Source of the DNA: Glycomyces sp. L485
GTDB taxonomy: Bacteria; Actinomycetota; Actinomycetes; Mycobacteriales; Micromonosporaceae
Assembly (NCBI RefSeq): GCF_022548875.1
Contig: NZ_JAKZEW010000003.1
Coordinates: forward strand, 141,112 to 205,111
DNA length: 64,000 nt
Direction of reading: 5' to 3'
In this document: positions 8,469 through 18,280 of the stretch, piece after piece
Numbering within the stretch: position 1 is the stretch's first letter
Layout: the number at the start of each line of letters is the position of its first letter
The notes under the pieces: model-generated
Databases searched by the model: none
Seen by the model: the letters and a program-made list of their open reading frames with translations, nothing else
What the model was told of the DNA's origin: nothing
Made by a program: the position numbers and the translations under genes

Positions 8469-9593
8469 TCAACGCCGCTCGGCGCCTGCTTCGATCGCGG
8501 CGCGGTAGACCTCGGTGACCCGGGCGGCGACCTCGGGCCAGTCGTAGCGTCTGACCCATTCGTTCGCGACCTCGACGTACTCGGCGCGCAGGGCGGCGTC
8601 GTCCAGGAGCCGGCCGGCCTTCTCGACGAGGTCGGCCGCGTTGCCGACAGCGAACAGGCCGCCGGCGCGGCCGTCGTCCAGGACGCTCCTGAACGCCTCG
8701 ATGTCGGAGGCGAGCACGCACGTGCCCGCGGCCATGGCCTCGGTGAGGATCATGCCGAACGACTCGCCACCGGTGTTGGGGGCGACGTAGAGGTCGACGC
8801 TGGCGAGCATGCTCGCCTTCTCCCCGTTGGGGACCGCGCCGAGGAAATGGACGCGCTCGGCGACGTCGGGGGCGAGCCCGGCGACGGCGGCATCGGGATC
8901 GCCGCTACCGACGACGAGAAGGTGCAGGTCGGGCCGGTCTGCGGCGAGGCGGGCGAAGGCGTCGCGGAGGATCCCGAAGCCCTTGCGCGGCTCACCGTAC
9001 CGGCCCATGAAGCCGATGGTGGCGCCCTCGGGCTTGGAGGCGAGTGGATCGGCCTTGCGGTAGAAGGCGACCGGGACGCCGTTGGGTATCTCGACGGCGC
9101 CGCCGCCGAGGTGCTCGACCTGCACCTTGCGGGCATAGGGGCTGACTGCGATGCGCGCCGAGAGGTTCTCCAGGACCAGTTGCGCCATGTTCTTCCCGGC
9201 CGCGAGCATCCGCGAGCGGGTGATGGCGGTGTGGAAGGTGGCCACGACCGGGCAGCGGGCGGTGAGCACGGCCAGACACGCCAGGCTCGGCGTGAGCGGC
9301 TCGTGGACGTGGACGACGTCGAAGCCGCCGTCGAGGCACCAGCGGCGCACGCGCGCGGCCGAACGCGGCCCGAAGGCGAGGCGGGCGATCGAACCGTTGT
9401 AGGGGACGGCGACGGTCTTGCCTCCGGGGACGACGAAGTCGGGCAGGTCGCTGGTGTCGGTGGCGGGGGCGAGCACGGACACGTCGTGGCCGACGTCGAT
9501 GAGGGTCTCGGCGAGGTCGCGGATGTGGTACTGCACGCCGCCGGGCACATCGAAGGAGTACGGGCTCACGATCCCGATCCGCAGGTCACCCAT
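8469..9593 (-). CDS. PimA-like phosphatidyl-myo-inositol mannosyltransferase
   Basis: A 374-residue GT-B fold, family GT4 glycosyltransferase. The N-terminal acceptor domain opens with GIVSPYSFDVPGGVQYHI; the C-terminal nucleotide-sugar domain carries GRYGEPRKGF and the E-X7-E type motif in GGESFGMILTEAM. By context and similarity it transfers the first mannose from GDP-mannose to phosphatidylinositol at the cytoplasmic face of the membrane. Its ATG overlaps the stop of the acyltransferase gene by 1 nt. The order HIT - pgsA - acyltransferase - mannosyltransferase matches the mycobacterial PIM locus. I infer PimA identity; a paralogue with another acceptor is possible. Confidence 0.85.
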   Translation of the reverse strand: MGDLRIGIVSPYSFDVPGGVQYHIRDLAETLIDVGHDVSVLAPATDTSDLPDFVVPGGKTVAVPYNGSIARLAFGPRSAARVRRWCLDGGFDVVHVHEPLTPSLACLAVLTARCPVVATFHTAITRSRMLAAGKNMAQLVLENLSARIAVSPYARKVQVEHLGGGAVEIPNGVPVAFYRKADPLASKPEGATIGFMGRYGEPRKGFGILRDAFARLAADRPDLHLLVVGSGDPDAAVAGLAPDVAERVHFLGAVPNGEKASMLASVDLYVAPNTGGESFGMILTEAMAAGTCVLASDIEAFRSVLDDGRAGGLFAVGNAADLVEKAGRLLDDAALRAEYVEVANEWVRRYDWPEVAARVTEVYRAAIEAGAERR

Positions 9594-10486
9594 CAGGGCT
9601 CCGTGCGCTCGAAATCGGCCGACCAGAACCGCTGGAGCATGTGCCAGTCCTGCGGGTGGGCGCCGATGCCCTCGGCGAAGGCGTCGGCCATGGCCTGCGT
9701 GGTGGAGGCGACGCGGTCGCGCAGCCGCCCGGTGCCGGTGTCGAGCGGCCCGGTGATGTGGCAGACGGCCCGGTCCGGCTCGTAGTGGATGCGGGCGGTG
9801 AACAACGGGACCCTGTTGCGGATCGCCAGCAGCGCCGGTCCGGTGGGGAACGTCGTCGTCTCGCCGAAGAATTTCACCTCGATGCCCTTGCGACCCAGGT
9901 CGCGGTCGGCGACGAGGGCGACGACGTCGCCGGCGTCGAGCCGCTCGCCCAGCACCGCCTGCGGGTCCCGGTCGCCGCCAGAGGCCGGGACGATGTTCAT
10001 CCCCAGCGACTCGCGGTACTCCAGGAAGCGGCGGAACACGCCCTCGGGTTTGAGGCGCTCGACGACGGTGGTGAGCCGGTCCCCTGCGATCTGAGGCACC
10101 CAGGCCCCGGCGAAGTCCCAGTTGCCGCTGTGGGGGAGGGCGACGATGCTGCCCTTGCCTTCGGCGAAGCGTTCGGCGACCGGCTCGTAGCCGTTCATCT
10201 CGAAGCTGCGGTCGAGGTCCTCGCGGCTCATCGACGGCAGCCTGAACGCCTCAAGCCAGTAGCGGGCGTAGGAGCGCATGGCCTCACGCACCAGCTCCTC
10301 GCTCACCTCGCCGTCGACGACGCGGGCGAGGTTGCGCCGCAGCTGCCGGACCTCCCGGCCGTTCTTCTGCCAGGCCCGGTCGGCGAAACGGCGGGCCAAG
10401 GCCGAGGCCGGCCTCTGGGGCGTGAGGCGGATGCCGCGCCAAGCGGACAGGTACGCCCATTCGGTGAGTCGCTCACGCATCGGCAC
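9593..10486 (-). CDS. PatA-like phosphatidylinositol mannoside acyltransferase
   Basis: A 297-residue protein of the lipid-A acyltransferase (LpxL/HtrB) superfamily. The HX4D catalytic motif is visible as His119...Asp124 in LPHSGNWDFAG. In actinobacteria with PIM lipids, this enzyme acylates the mannose of PIM1/PIM2 on the inner leaflet. It overlaps pgsA by 14 nt upstream and the mannosyltransferase by 1 nt downstream, which implies translational coupling in one operon. Confidence 0.87.
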   Translation of the reverse strand: MPMRERLTEWAYLSAWRGIRLTPQRPASALARRFADRAWQKNGREVRQLRRNLARVVDGEVSEELVREAMRSYARYWLEAFRLPSMSREDLDRSFEMNGYEPVAERFAEGKGSIVALPHSGNWDFAGAWVPQIAGDRLTTVVERLKPEGVFRRFLEYRESLGMNIVPASGGDRDPQAVLGERLDAGDVVALVADRDLGRKGIEVKFFGETTTFPTGPALLAIRNRVPLFTARIHYEPDRAVCHITGPLDTGTGRLRDRVASTTQAMADAFAEGIGAHPQDWHMLQRFWSADFERTEP

Positions 10487-11099
10487 GCTCCAGGGCGTTC
10501 AGGCCCGCACGGGCGTGGACCAGGCGCTGCACGACGGTGACCGTCGTGAGCACGGCGAGCACAGCCATGCCGACCTCCATCGCGTAGGGCACGCCGAGGA
10601 TCTCGGCGACGACGGCGACACCGGCGATGATGATCCGCTCGGGCCGCTCGGCGATGCCCACGTTGCACTCGACCCCCAGGCCCTCGCAGCGGGCCTTGAC
10701 GTACGAGACGACCTGGGAGGTGACCAGCACCGCCAGCGCGAGCGCGCAGAAGAGGAACCGCTCCTCGGCGAGTGCCCAGTAGGCGAGGCCGCCGAAGATC
10801 GCGCCGTCGGCCAGCCGGTCGCAGGTCGAGTCGAGCAGCGCTCCGAAACGGCTGGTGGTGCCCTTGACGCGGGCGATAGCCCCGTCGAGCATGTCGGTCA
10901 GTACCGAGAGGCCGATGACGATGAGGCCGGCGAGCAGCCGCCCCTGCGACAGCAGCAGTATCGAGGCGACGACGACCACGGCGGTGCCGACGAGGGTGAC
11001 GGCGTTCGCGGACACGCCGATGCGGATGAGGACCTTCGCCACGGCGTCGACATAGCGCCGCAGCCCCGCTCGTCCGGAGGTCCGAAGGAACTTCGCCAT
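10473..11099 (-). CDS. PgsA-like phosphatidylinositol phosphate synthase
   Basis: A 208-residue integral membrane CDP-alcohol phosphotransferase with about six helices. The full family motif is intact: Asp69-x2-Asp72-Gly-x2-Ala-Arg77-x8-Gly86-x3-Asp90-x3-Asp94 (TDMLDGAIARV ... LLDSTCDRL). In actinobacteria the enzyme at this locus condenses CDP-diacylglycerol with inositol 1-phosphate, the first step towards phosphatidylinositol and PIMs. The start ATG has AGGAGA 5 nt upstream. It is the first gene of the overlapping pgsA-patA-pimA set and follows the HIT gene by 83 nt. Confidence 0.9.
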   Translation of the reverse strand: MAKFLRTSGRAGLRRYVDAVAKVLIRIGVSANAVTLVGTAVVVVASILLLSQGRLLAGLIVIGLSVLTDMLDGAIARVKGTTSRFGALLDSTCDRLADGAIFGGLAYWALAEERFLFCALALAVLVTSQVVSYVKARCEGLGVECNVGIAERPERIIIAGVAVVAEILGVPYAMEVGMAVLAVLTTVTVVQRLVHARAGLNALERADA

Positions 11100-11182
11100 G
11101 GTCTCCTGATTTCTTGGCGTCGCCCACTGGGTGTTCGGGCACTGGGCTGGTGGTGGGTATTGACTCTATAGTGCCCTTGCGA

Positions 11183-11728
11183 TTACGGCCGACCCCAGGC
11201 GGCGGCCAGTTCGGTGCGGGTGTCGGCCAGCAGCTGCGGGAGGGTCTTGGTGCGGCCGATGATCGGCATGAAGTTCGAGTCCCCGCCCCACCTGGGCACG
11301 ATGTGCTGATGCAGGTGCCCGGCGATGCCGGCCCCGGCGACCTGGCCCTGGTTCATCCCGATGTTGAAGCCGTGGGCGCCCATGACCGCGCGGACGACCC
11401 TCATGGCCTCCTGCGTGAGCGAGCCCATCTCAGCGACCTCCTCGACGTCCAGGTCGGTGTAGTCCGGCACGTGGCGGAACGGCACGACCATGAGGTGGCC
11501 GGAGTTGTAGGGGAACTTGTTCATGACGACGTACATGCACTGGCCGCGCGCGACTATGAGCCCGTCGGCGTCGTCGAGCTTGGGGATCTCGCAGAACGGG
11601 CAGCCCTCGATGTCGGCGTCGTCCCCGGTCGGCTTCCCCTCGCCCTTGATGTAGGCCATCCGGTGCGGCGTCCACAGTCGCTCGTAATCGTCGGGGACAC
11701 CGGCTCCTTCGGATGCAACTTGGCTCAC
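11183..11728 (-). CDS. HIT-family nucleotide hydrolase/phosphorylase
   Basis: A 181-residue histidine-triad protein. The triad is at His138, His140 and His142 in GHLHQHIVPRW, and a CPFC (43-46) probably forms half of a zinc site near the N-terminus. Actinobacterial members act on AP4A-type dinucleotides. It normally sits directly between thrS and pgsA; here a convergent antiporter gene separates it from thrS. Confidence 0.9.
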   Translation of the reverse strand: MSQVASEGAGVPDDYERLWTPHRMAYIKGEGKPTGDDADIEGCPFCEIPKLDDADGLIVARGQCMYVVMNKFPYNSGHLMVVPFRHVPDYTDLDVEEVAEMGSLTQEAMRVVRAVMGAHGFNIGMNQGQVAGAGIAGHLHQHIVPRWGGDSNFMPIIGRTKTLPQLLADTRTELAAAWGRP

Positions 11729-11837
11729 GGAGACGATCCTAGGCCACCGCCCGGGGCGGCGTCGACCGCCGCGAAGTGGCGCGCGGGCTCCGCCTTCGGT
11801 GTCAAAACTATCCGCTTTCGTCCCTTGAGGCCCGGAT

Positions 11838-13343
11838 ATGCTTCGGAGCGTGACGTTGCCTCAGCTGTACCTCGTATTGCTCATAGGCTGCGCCACCGTG
11901 CTCGTGTCGATCGCGGCCATCCGCGCCACCCACCGGCTCGGGCTGCCCGCGCTGCTGGTGTTCCTCGGCGCCGGCATGGCGCTGGGAGAGGACGGTCTGG
12001 GCATCGCGTTCGGCAGCTTCGAGATCGCGCAGGTCATCGGCACGTTCGCGCTGGCGCTCATCCTCATCGAGGGTGGCCTGTCGACCCGCTGGCGGGCGAT
12101 CTCGGGGCAGTTGGCCCCGGCGGGGCTGCTGGCGACGGCCGGCGTGGGAGTCAGCGTCGCCGTCGTCGCGTTCGGCGCGCACTATCTGCTCGGGTTCTCC
12201 TGGCAGACTTCGCTGATCCTCGGGGCTGTGGTGGCCTCGACCGACGCCGCGGCGGTGTTCTCCGAGTTGCGGGGGGTGGGCCTGCCGAAGAAGCTGTCGG
12301 GAACGTTGGAGGCGGAATCGGGGTTCAACGACGCGCCGGCGGTGATCCTGGTTCTGGCGTTCTCATCGGCGGCGGGGATCCCGAGCACGGTGAACCTCAT
12401 CGGCACGCTGGTCTGGCAGTTGACGGCCGGCACGGCGATCGGGGTGGCGGTCGGATTCGGCGGGGCGTGGCTGCTGCGGCGCCTGGCGCTGCCGATGTCC
12501 GGGCTCTACCCGCTGGCGGTCTTCAGCCTCGGCCTGGCGGCGTTCGCGGCGGCGGGGGCGCTGAACGCCTCTGGGTTCATCGCGGCCTATCTGGCGTCGC
12601 TCATCCTCGGGAACTCGCACCTGCCGCACCGGGCGGCGACACTGTCGTTCGCCGCCGGCCTGGGCTGGATGGCGCAGTTGGGCATGTTCGTGATGCTGGG
12701 CCTGCTGGCGAGCCCGGCGAACCTGATGAACGCGCTGGTGCCGGGCCTCATCCTGGGCGCGGTGCTCACGCTGGTGGCGCGGCCGCTGTCGGTGGTGCTG
12801 TGCCTGGTGCCGTTCCGGTTCTCGCTTCGCGAGCAGACGCTGATCTCTTGGGCGGGGCTGCGCGGGGCGGTCCCGATCGTCCTGGCCACCATTCCGCAGT
12901 CCGAGCGCCTGCCCGGGGGCCAGGCGCTGTGGGACATCGTGTTCATCCTGGTCGTGGCGTTCACGCTGTTGCAGGGTCCGACCCTGCCGTGGGTGGCCAG
13001 GCGGCTCGGACTGTCGAGCCCAGAGGTCGTCCAGGAGGTCGAGATCGAAACCGCGCCGCTGGACGCGGTGGACGGCGAGGTCCTGACGATCACGATCCCG
13101 AAGCGCTCCGGTCTGGCGGGTCTGCGCCTGTTCGAGCTCCGACTTCCCGAGGGCAGCGCGATCGCCGGGGTGGTCCGCGAGAAGCGACTGTTCGTCCCCG
13201 AGATGAGCGACCGGCTGCGCTCGAGCGACCAGCTCATCGTGGTGACCTCACCCAGGCTGAGAGAGGCCACTGAGCAACGCCTCACAGCTCTGACCAGGGC
13301 TGGAAGACTGGCCCGCTGGCTCGGCGAGAGCGGCAAGGACTGA
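11838..13343 (+). CDS. cation/proton antiporter with C-terminal TrkA-C domain
   Basis: A 501-residue protein: about 12-13 membrane helices (residues 10-390) of the CPA1 Na+(K+)/H+ exchanger type, then a cytoplasmic RCK/TrkA-C ligand-sensing domain (about 410-485, VLTITIPKRSGLAGLRLFEL onwards). The transport core shows ILGAVVASTDAAAVFSEL and SGFNDAPAVILV, the conserved Asp-containing helices. This layout matches NhaP2-type potassium/proton antiporters gated by cytoplasmic nucleotides. The start may instead be GTG at 11850, which has TATGCT (11837-11842) 7 nt before it. It splits the usual thrS-HIT pair. Confidence 0.9.
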   Translation: MLRSVTLPQLYLVLLIGCATVLVSIAAIRATHRLGLPALLVFLGAGMALGEDGLGIAFGSFEIAQVIGTFALALILIEGGLSTRWRAISGQLAPAGLLATAGVGVSVAVVAFGAHYLLGFSWQTSLILGAVVASTDAAAVFSELRGVGLPKKLSGTLEAESGFNDAPAVILVLAFSSAAGIPSTVNLIGTLVWQLTAGTAIGVAVGFGGAWLLRRLALPMSGLYPLAVFSLGLAAFAAAGALNASGFIAAYLASLILGNSHLPHRAATLSFAAGLGWMAQLGMFVMLGLLASPANLMNALVPGLILGAVLTLVARPLSVVLCLVPFRFSLREQTLISWAGLRGAVPIVLATIPQSERLPGGQALWDIVFILVVAFTLLQGPTLPWVARRLGLSSPEVVQEVEIETAPLDAVDGEVLTITIPKRSGLAGLRLFELRLPEGSAIAGVVREKRLFVPEMSDRLRSSDQLIVVTSPRLREATEQRLTALTRAGRLARWLGESGKD

Positions 13344-13346
13344 GAC

Positions 13347-13371
13347 GGCGCGCACCCGAGCGGTGCGCGCC
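13347..13371. terminator. bidirectional hairpin between antiporter gene and thrS
   Basis: A perfect 10-bp stem GGCGCGCACC (13347-13356) with its complement (13362-13371) and a 5-nt loop, sitting between the two convergent stops. Confidence 0.75.
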
Positions 13372-13382
13372 GCCGCGTCTCG

Positions 13383-15404
13383 CTACTCGCCTTCGGCCGC
13401 GGCCGAGGGGCCTTCGTTGACGCGCGATTCGACGACCTCGACCACGTGGGCGACGGCCTCGTCGATCGGGACGCCGTTGCGTTGGGAGCCGTCGCGGTAG
13501 CGGAACGAGACCGCGCCCGCGTTCTGGTCGTCGTCGCCGACGATGACCATGAAGGGGATCTTCTGCTGCTGGGCGTTGCGGATCTTCTTCTGCATGCGGT
13601 CGTCTGAGTGGTCGACCTCGCCGCGGATCCCGGCCTCGCGGAGCTTCGCGAAGAACCCGTCCAGGTAGTCGGCGTTCTCGTCGCGCACCGGGATGCCGAT
13701 CGCCTGCACCGGGGCCAGCCAGGCCGGGAAGGCGCCCGCGTAGTGCTCGAGGAGCACTCCGAAGAATCGCTCGATCGAGCCGAACAGGGCCCGGTGGATC
13801 ATGACCGGCTGCTTGCGGGTGCCGTCGGCGGCGGAGTACTCCAGCGCGAAGCGCTCCGGCTGGTTGAAGTCCAGTTGGATGGTCGACATCTGCCAGGTCC
13901 GGCCGATGGCGTCCTTGGCCTGCACCGAGATCTTCGGGCCGTAGTAGGCCGCGCCTCCGGGGTCCGCCACCAGGTCGAGTCCCGACGCCTCGGCGGCCTC
14001 CCGCAGCACGGCGGTGGCCTCCTCCCACCTGGCGTCGTCGCCGATGAACTTCGGCGAGTCGTCCTTGGTGGACAGCTCCAGGTAGAAGTCGTTGAGGCCG
14101 TAATCGCGCAGCAGCGACAGCACGAAGGTCAGCAGGCTCTTGATCTCCTCGGAGGCCTGCTCCTGGGTGCAGTAGATGTGCGCGTCGTCCTGGGTCATGC
14201 CGCGCACCCGGGTGAGGCCGTGGACGACGCCGGACTTCTCGTAGCGGTACACCGACCCGAACTCCGACAGGCGCAGCGGAAGCTCCCGGTAGGAGCGCCC
14301 CCGCGAGCGGTAGATCAGGTTGTGCATCGGGCAGTTCATGGCCTTGAGGTAGTAGTCGGCGCCCTCGAACTCCATGGGCGGGAACATCGAGTCGGCGTAG
14401 TACGGCAGGTGCCCCGAGGTCTCGAACAGGTTCGATTTGCTGATGTGCGGGGTGTTGACCAGGTCGTACCCGGCCTCCTTCTGCCGCTGCCGGAGGTAGG
14501 ACTCCATCTCCTGGCGGACGATGCCGCCCTTGGGGTGGAACACCGGCAGGCCCGAGCCGAGCTCGTCGGGGAAGGAGAACAGGTCGAGCTGCGCGCCGAG
14601 CTTGCGGTGGTCGCGTTTGGCGGCCTCCTCCAGGCGCTGGAGGTACTCCTTCTGCTCGGCCTTGGTCGGCCAGGCGGTCCCGTAGATGCGCTGCAGCTGC
14701 GGGTTCTTCTCCGAGCCCATCCAGTACGCGGCGGCCGAGCGCATGAGCTTGACCGCCCCGATGAGCCTGGTCGAGGGCAGGTGCGGGCCCCGGCACAGGT
14801 CCGACCAGCACCGCTGGCCGGTCTTGGGGTCGACGTTGTCGTAGGCGGTGAGCTCGCCGCCGCCGACCTCCATGACCTCGTCGGCGTCGGTGCCCTCGCC
14901 CTTGGTCTCGATGAGCTCCAGCTTGTAGGGCTCGCCGGACAGTTCGGTGCGGGCCTCGTCGAGCGAGGCGTACCTGCGGCGGTGGAAGGTCTGGCCCTGC
15001 TTGATGATCTGCAGCATGCGCTTCTCGATCGTCTTCAGGTCGTCGGGGTTGAACGGCTCGGCGACGTCGAAGTCGTAGTAGAAGCCGTCGGTCACCGGCG
15101 GCCCGATGCCGAGCTTCGCCTCGCGCAGCTCCTGCACGGCCTGCGCCATGACGTGCGCGGCCGAGTGGCGCATGACGTTGAGCCCGTCGGGGCTGTTCAA
15201 CGCGACCGGCTCGACCTTGGTGTCGGCCTCGGGAACCCAGTCCAGGTCGCGCAGCTGACCTTCCGGGTCGCGGACGACGACGATCGCGTCCGGGCCATGG
15301 GCGGGGAGCCCGGCCCCGGCCACCGCGTCGGCGCACGTAGTGCCAGCCGTCACCCAGAGCGGTTCGACGACGGCTGGACTGTTGTTCGGCGCTGCGGATG
15401 CCAC
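13383..15404 (-). CDS. thrS: threonyl-tRNA synthetase
   Basis: A 673-residue class II synthetase that charges tRNA-Thr in the cytoplasm. A TGS domain (about 1-75) is followed by the editing domain, with its HxxxH signature in [11 protein letters not shown]. The catalytic core contains motif 2 ([20 protein letters not shown]) and motif 3 ([13 protein letters not shown]), and the C-terminus is an anticodon-binding domain. The length is normal. I see no convincing T-box leader in the roughly 150 nt upstream. Confidence 0.97.
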   Translation of the reverse strand: MASAAPNNSPAVVEPLWVTAGTTCADAVAGAGLPAHGPDAIVVVRDPEGQLRDLDWVPEADTKVEPVALNSPDGLNVMRHSAAHVMAQAVQELREAKLGIGPPVTDGFYYDFDVAEPFNPDDLKTIEKRMLQIIKQGQTFHRRRYASLDEARTELSGEPYKLELIETKGEGTDADEVMEVGGGELTAYDNVDPKTGQRCWSDLCRGPHLPSTRLIGAVKLMRSAAAYWMGSEKNPQLQRIYGTAWPTKAEQKEYLQRLEEAAKRDHRKLGAQLDLFSFPDELGSGLPVFHPKGGIVRQEMESYLRQRQKEAGYDLVNTPHISKSNLFETSGHLPYYADSMFPPMEFEGADYYLKAMNCPMHNLIYRSRGRSYRELPLRLSEFGSVYRYEKSGVVHGLTRVRGMTQDDAHIYCTQEQASEEIKSLLTFVLSLLRDYGLNDFYLELSTKDDSPKFIGDDARWEEATAVLREAAEASGLDLVADPGGAAYYGPKISVQAKDAIGRTWQMSTIQLDFNQPERFALEYSAADGTRKQPVMIHRALFGSIERFFGVLLEHYAGAFPAWLAPVQAIGIPVRDENADYLDGFFAKLREAGIRGEVDHSDDRMQKKIRNAQQQKIPFMVIVGDDDQNAGAVSFRYRDGSQRNGVPIDEAVAHVVEVVESRVNEGPSAAAEGE

Positions 15405-15651
15405 GGTTCTCCCTCGATCACGTTCGGCCGGGTCTCGACCCGGCGCTGCACATTCGCGTCAATGGTAGTCGTCGGCACCGCCCGTGCTCCAACGCATTGC
15501 CCGCGGGTGGCCGGTCCCTGGGTATTTCCCTCAGTGAAGCCGTGACCTTGGATCGGGCTCCGAGGTGAGACCGAGTGAACGGCGAATGCCGCGACCGCTG
15601 CGGGCCGGGTCGCCGCTCCTGACAGTACGGTTGAAACCAGAAGGTTTCGAC

Positions 15652-15680
15652 GCGCCCGCCGCGTATCCCGCGGCGGGCGC
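15652..15680. terminator. strong hairpin just upstream of the pyroglutamyl peptidase gene
   Basis: A perfect 12-bp stem GCGCCCGCCGCG (15652-15663) with its complement (15669-15680) and a 5-nt loop, followed by TTCCCGCCCCCTT. It lies 28 nt before the pcp start codon, so it is either an upstream terminator or an attenuator in the pcp leader. Confidence 0.45.
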
Positions 15681-15708
15681 TTCCCGCCCCCTTGTAAGGA
15701 GTGTGATC

Positions 15709-16326
15709 ATGCGCCGAGTTCTGCTGACCGGATTCGAACCGTTCGGTTTCATAGACGGCAACTCGTCGTGGGAGGCGGTCAAGCTGGCCGCCGAGCACCC
15801 GATCGAGGGCGCGGTGATCGAGACCGTGCTGCTTCCGGTGACGTTCTCGGGCGCACCCCTGTCCATGGAGGCCGCGATCGAGGCGTTCGATCCGGAGGTG
15901 GTCGTCGCGGTCGGCCAGGCGGGCGGCAGGGCCGCCGTCGCCGTCGAGCGGGTGGCGGTGAACCTTGTCGACGCCTCCATGCCGGACAACGACGGCCGCC
16001 AGCCGATCGGCGACGTACTGGTCGCCGACGGTCCCGGCGCCTACTTCACCGGTCTGCCGCTGCGGTCGTGCGTCGAAGCCGCGCGCGCGGCCGGGGTCCC
16101 CGCGGCGGAGTCCATGACGGCCGGCACGTACGTGTGCAACACCGTGTTCTACCGGCTCATGCACCTCGTGGCGACCCGCCGCCCGGGCCTGCGCGGCGGG
16201 TTCGTCCACGTGCCGCTCATGCCCGGGCAGTCGCTCGACGGCGCCTACCCGACGCTGTCGTCAGAGCTGGCCGCGAAGGCCATCGCCGCGATCGTTCGGA
16301 CGGCACTGGACGGCGACCCTCACTAG
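15709..16326 (+). CDS. pcp: pyroglutamyl-peptidase I
   Basis: A 205-residue cytoplasmic cysteine peptidase (family C15) that removes N-terminal pyroglutamate from peptides. The signature TGFEPFG opens the protein (7-13). The catalytic triad candidates are Glu80 (AVERVAVN), Cys143 (GTYVCNTVFY) and His167 (GGFVHVPLMP). The ATG at 15709 was chosen because AAGGA lies 8 nt upstream; the open frame itself extends 144 nt further into the hairpin region and is not credible there. The length is typical (about 210). Confidence 0.92.
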   Translation: MRRVLLTGFEPFGFIDGNSSWEAVKLAAEHPIEGAVIETVLLPVTFSGAPLSMEAAIEAFDPEVVVAVGQAGGRAAVAVERVAVNLVDASMPDNDGRQPIGDVLVADGPGAYFTGLPLRSCVEAARAAGVPAAESMTAGTYVCNTVFYRLMHLVATRRPGLRGGFVHVPLMPGQSLDGAYPTLSSELAAKAIAAIVRTALDGDPH

Positions 16327-17285
16327 TAGTTCTCGAGCACGATCTTCCCGAAGTGACCGCCGGCCTCCATGAGGCCGAGGGCCTCCTGAGCCTGCCGGAA
16401 CGGCAGGCGGGTGGTGACGACGGGCTTGATCTCCCCCGAGTCGAGTGCGGGCCAGACGTGTTCGAAGACCTCGGCGAGGATCTGGCGGCGCTGCTCGATG
16501 GGGCGGCTGCGCAGAAGAGCGCCGGTGACGGTGTGGCGTTTGGCGAGCAGCCTGCCGAGATCGATCTCGGCGGTGCGTCCCTTCTGGAGACCGATGACGC
16601 TGAGCCGACCGTCGACCGCGAGGGCCTTGAGGTTCTGTTCGAGGTTGGCCGCCCCGATGATGTCCAAGATGGCGTCGGCGCCGTCGGCCGCGGCCAGTTC
16701 GGCGGCGAAGTCGCCCTCACGGTAGTCGACGACGTGATCGGCTCCGAGCGCTTCGAGCCGCTCCTGCGTGCCCGCTCGGGCGGTCGTCCAGACCTCGGCG
16801 CCGATGAGCTTGTGGGCGAACTGGACCGCGAAGGTGCCGATCCCTCCGGCGCCGCCGTGGACGAGCACACGCGGCCGTTCCTTGTGACGGCCGAGCAGAT
16901 AGCCGAGGTTGGAGTAGACGGTGGCGGCCGCCTCCGGCAGGGCGGCGGCGTCGATCAGGTCCACACCCTCGGGTTTGGGCAGAACGAGTCCAGCGTCGAC
17001 GGCCAGCAGCTCGGCGTAGCCGCCGCCGGGCACCAGCGCGCACACCTCGGTGTCCACCAATGCACTGTTGTCGTCGCCGCCGACGGCGACGATCCTGCCG
17101 GAGACCTCCAGGCCAGGCCAGGCGGGAGCCCCAGGCGGAGGCGGGTAGTGCCCGGCCACTTGGAGGAGGTCGGCCCGGTTGACTCCGGCCGCGGCGACTT
17201 CGATGAGGACCTCTTCGGGTCCGGGTTCCGGGTCGGGAACCGTGTCGGACACGAGGTTCCCGTCTGCAACGGTCAAGGCAAGCAT
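16323..17285 (-). CDS. zinc-type alcohol dehydrogenase-like NADPH:quinone oxidoreductase
   Basis: A 320-residue medium-chain dehydrogenase/reductase. A GroES-like N-terminal domain (GPEEVLIEVAAAGVNRADL at 22-40) precedes a Rossmann domain with the glycine-rich loop HGGAGGIG (143-150). No zinc-ligand cysteines are seen, as expected of the quinone-oxidoreductase/crotonase branch (QorA/PIG3 type) using NADPH. The ATG at 17285 gives MLALTVADG; an upstream extension would run into the 3' end of the next gene. It overlaps pcp by 4 nt, tail to tail. Confidence 0.88.
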   Translation of the reverse strand: MLALTVADGNLVSDTVPDPEPGPEEVLIEVAAAGVNRADLLQVAGHYPPPPGAPAWPGLEVSGRIVAVGGDDNSALVDTEVCALVPGGGYAELLAVDAGLVLPKPEGVDLIDAAALPEAAATVYSNLGYLLGRHKERPRVLVHGGAGGIGTFAVQFAHKLIGAEVWTTARAGTQERLEALGADHVVDYREGDFAAELAAADGADAILDIIGAANLEQNLKALAVDGRLSVIGLQKGRTAEIDLGRLLAKRHTVTGALLRSRPIEQRRQILAEVFEHVWPALDSGEIKPVVTTRLPFRQAQEALGLMEAGGHFGKIVLENY

Positions 17286-17302
17286 GAACCGAATCCTAAG
17301 AC

Positions 17303-18280
17303 TTACGTTCCTTCGCTTGAATGGCCGGGGAACAGATGGGCGTCCGGGTTCATGGCGACCGCGGCGTTGTTCACCGCCGTGGCGGCCTCGCCGAAGCCGG
17401 TGGCGATGAGCCGGACCTTGCCCCGGTACTGGGCGATGTCCCCCGCGGCGAACACGCCCGGCAGGTTGGTGGCCATGGTGGAGTCGACGAGGATGCAGCG
17501 TTTCTCGATGTCCAGGCCCCATTCGGTCATCGGCCCGAGGTCGGCGGTGAAGCCGAGTGCGGCGACGACCGTGTCCGCCGGGAGCCGGCGCGACTCGGAC
17601 TCGCCCTTGACGTCGATTTCGACGCCGGTGACGCGCTCATCACCGATCAGGCGCGAGACCTGCGCGTTGACGACGATGGGGACGCCGAGGTCCCTGACGC
17701 GGGCCACCGAGCCCTCGTGTGCGCGGAACCGGTCGCGACGGTGGACGAGAGTGACGCTGCGGGCGACGGGATGCAGGGCCAGCGCCCAGTCGAAGGCCGA
17801 GTCGCCGCCGCCGACGACCACGACGTCCTTTCCGGCGTGCGCGGCGAGCTCGGGAACGAAGTAGACGACGCCTTCGCCGACGAAGTCGGCCGCGGCGGGC
17901 AGCGGCCGGGAGGCGAAGCTGCCGAGCCCGCCGGTGATGATGACCGCACCGCAGTTGACGCGGGTGCCGTCGTCGAAGTCGAGCACCGGCCCGCGCTCGG
18001 CGTGCGTGAGCTTCTCGGCGCGGCGTCCGAGCAGGTAGTCGGGGTGGAACGGCGCTGCCTGCCGCACCAGGTTGTCGACCAGTTCGCGGCCCTTGATCTC
18101 GGGGAAGCCGCCGACGTCGAAGATGAGCTTCTCGGGGTACATGGCGGTGATCTGGCCGCCGGGCTCGGGCAGCGCGTCGGCGACGACCGTCGACAGGCCT
18201 CTGAATCCCGCGTAATACGCGGCGTAGAGACCGGTCGGGCCGGCACCGATGATGGCCAGGTCGACTTCGATATCGGGCAT
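17303..18280 (-). CDS. ferredoxin--NADP(+) reductase, thioredoxin-reductase-like type
   Basis: A 325-residue FAD flavoprotein. The FAD-binding GAGPTG is at 12-17, the NADPH-binding VVVVGGGDSAF at 153-163, and a second FAD motif GVFAAGDIAQYRGKV near the C-terminus. The redox-active CxxC of thioredoxin reductase is absent, and the C-terminus is extended, which places it with the YumC/TrxR-like ferredoxin-NADP reductases. It moves electrons between NADPH and ferredoxin or flavodoxin. The oxidoreductase gene lies 17 nt downstream and may be co-transcribed. Confidence 0.9.
   Translation of the reverse strand: MPDIEVDLAIIGAGPTGLYAAYYAGFRGLSTVVADALPEPGGQITAMYPEKLIFDVGGFPEIKGRELVDNLVRQAAPFHPDYLLGRRAEKLTHAERGPVLDFDDGTRVNCGAVIITGGLGSFASRPLPAAADFVGEGVVYFVPELAAHAGKDVVVVGGGDSAFDWALALHPVARSVTLVHRRDRFRAHEGSVARVRDLGVPIVVNAQVSRLIGDERVTGVEIDVKGESESRRLPADTVVAALGFTADLGPMTEWGLDIEKRCILVDSTMATNLPGVFAAGDIAQYRGKVRLIATGFGEAATAVNNAAVAMNPDAHLFPGHSSEGT

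Noticed and set aside
11159-11180. GGTATTGACTCTATAGTGCCC between the HIT and pgsA genes as an operator
   Set aside because: Symmetry is weak once aligned, and there is no second copy in the window.
15405-15560. T-box leader for thrS
   Set aside because: No recognisable T-box sequence or antiterminator pairing, and the space is short.
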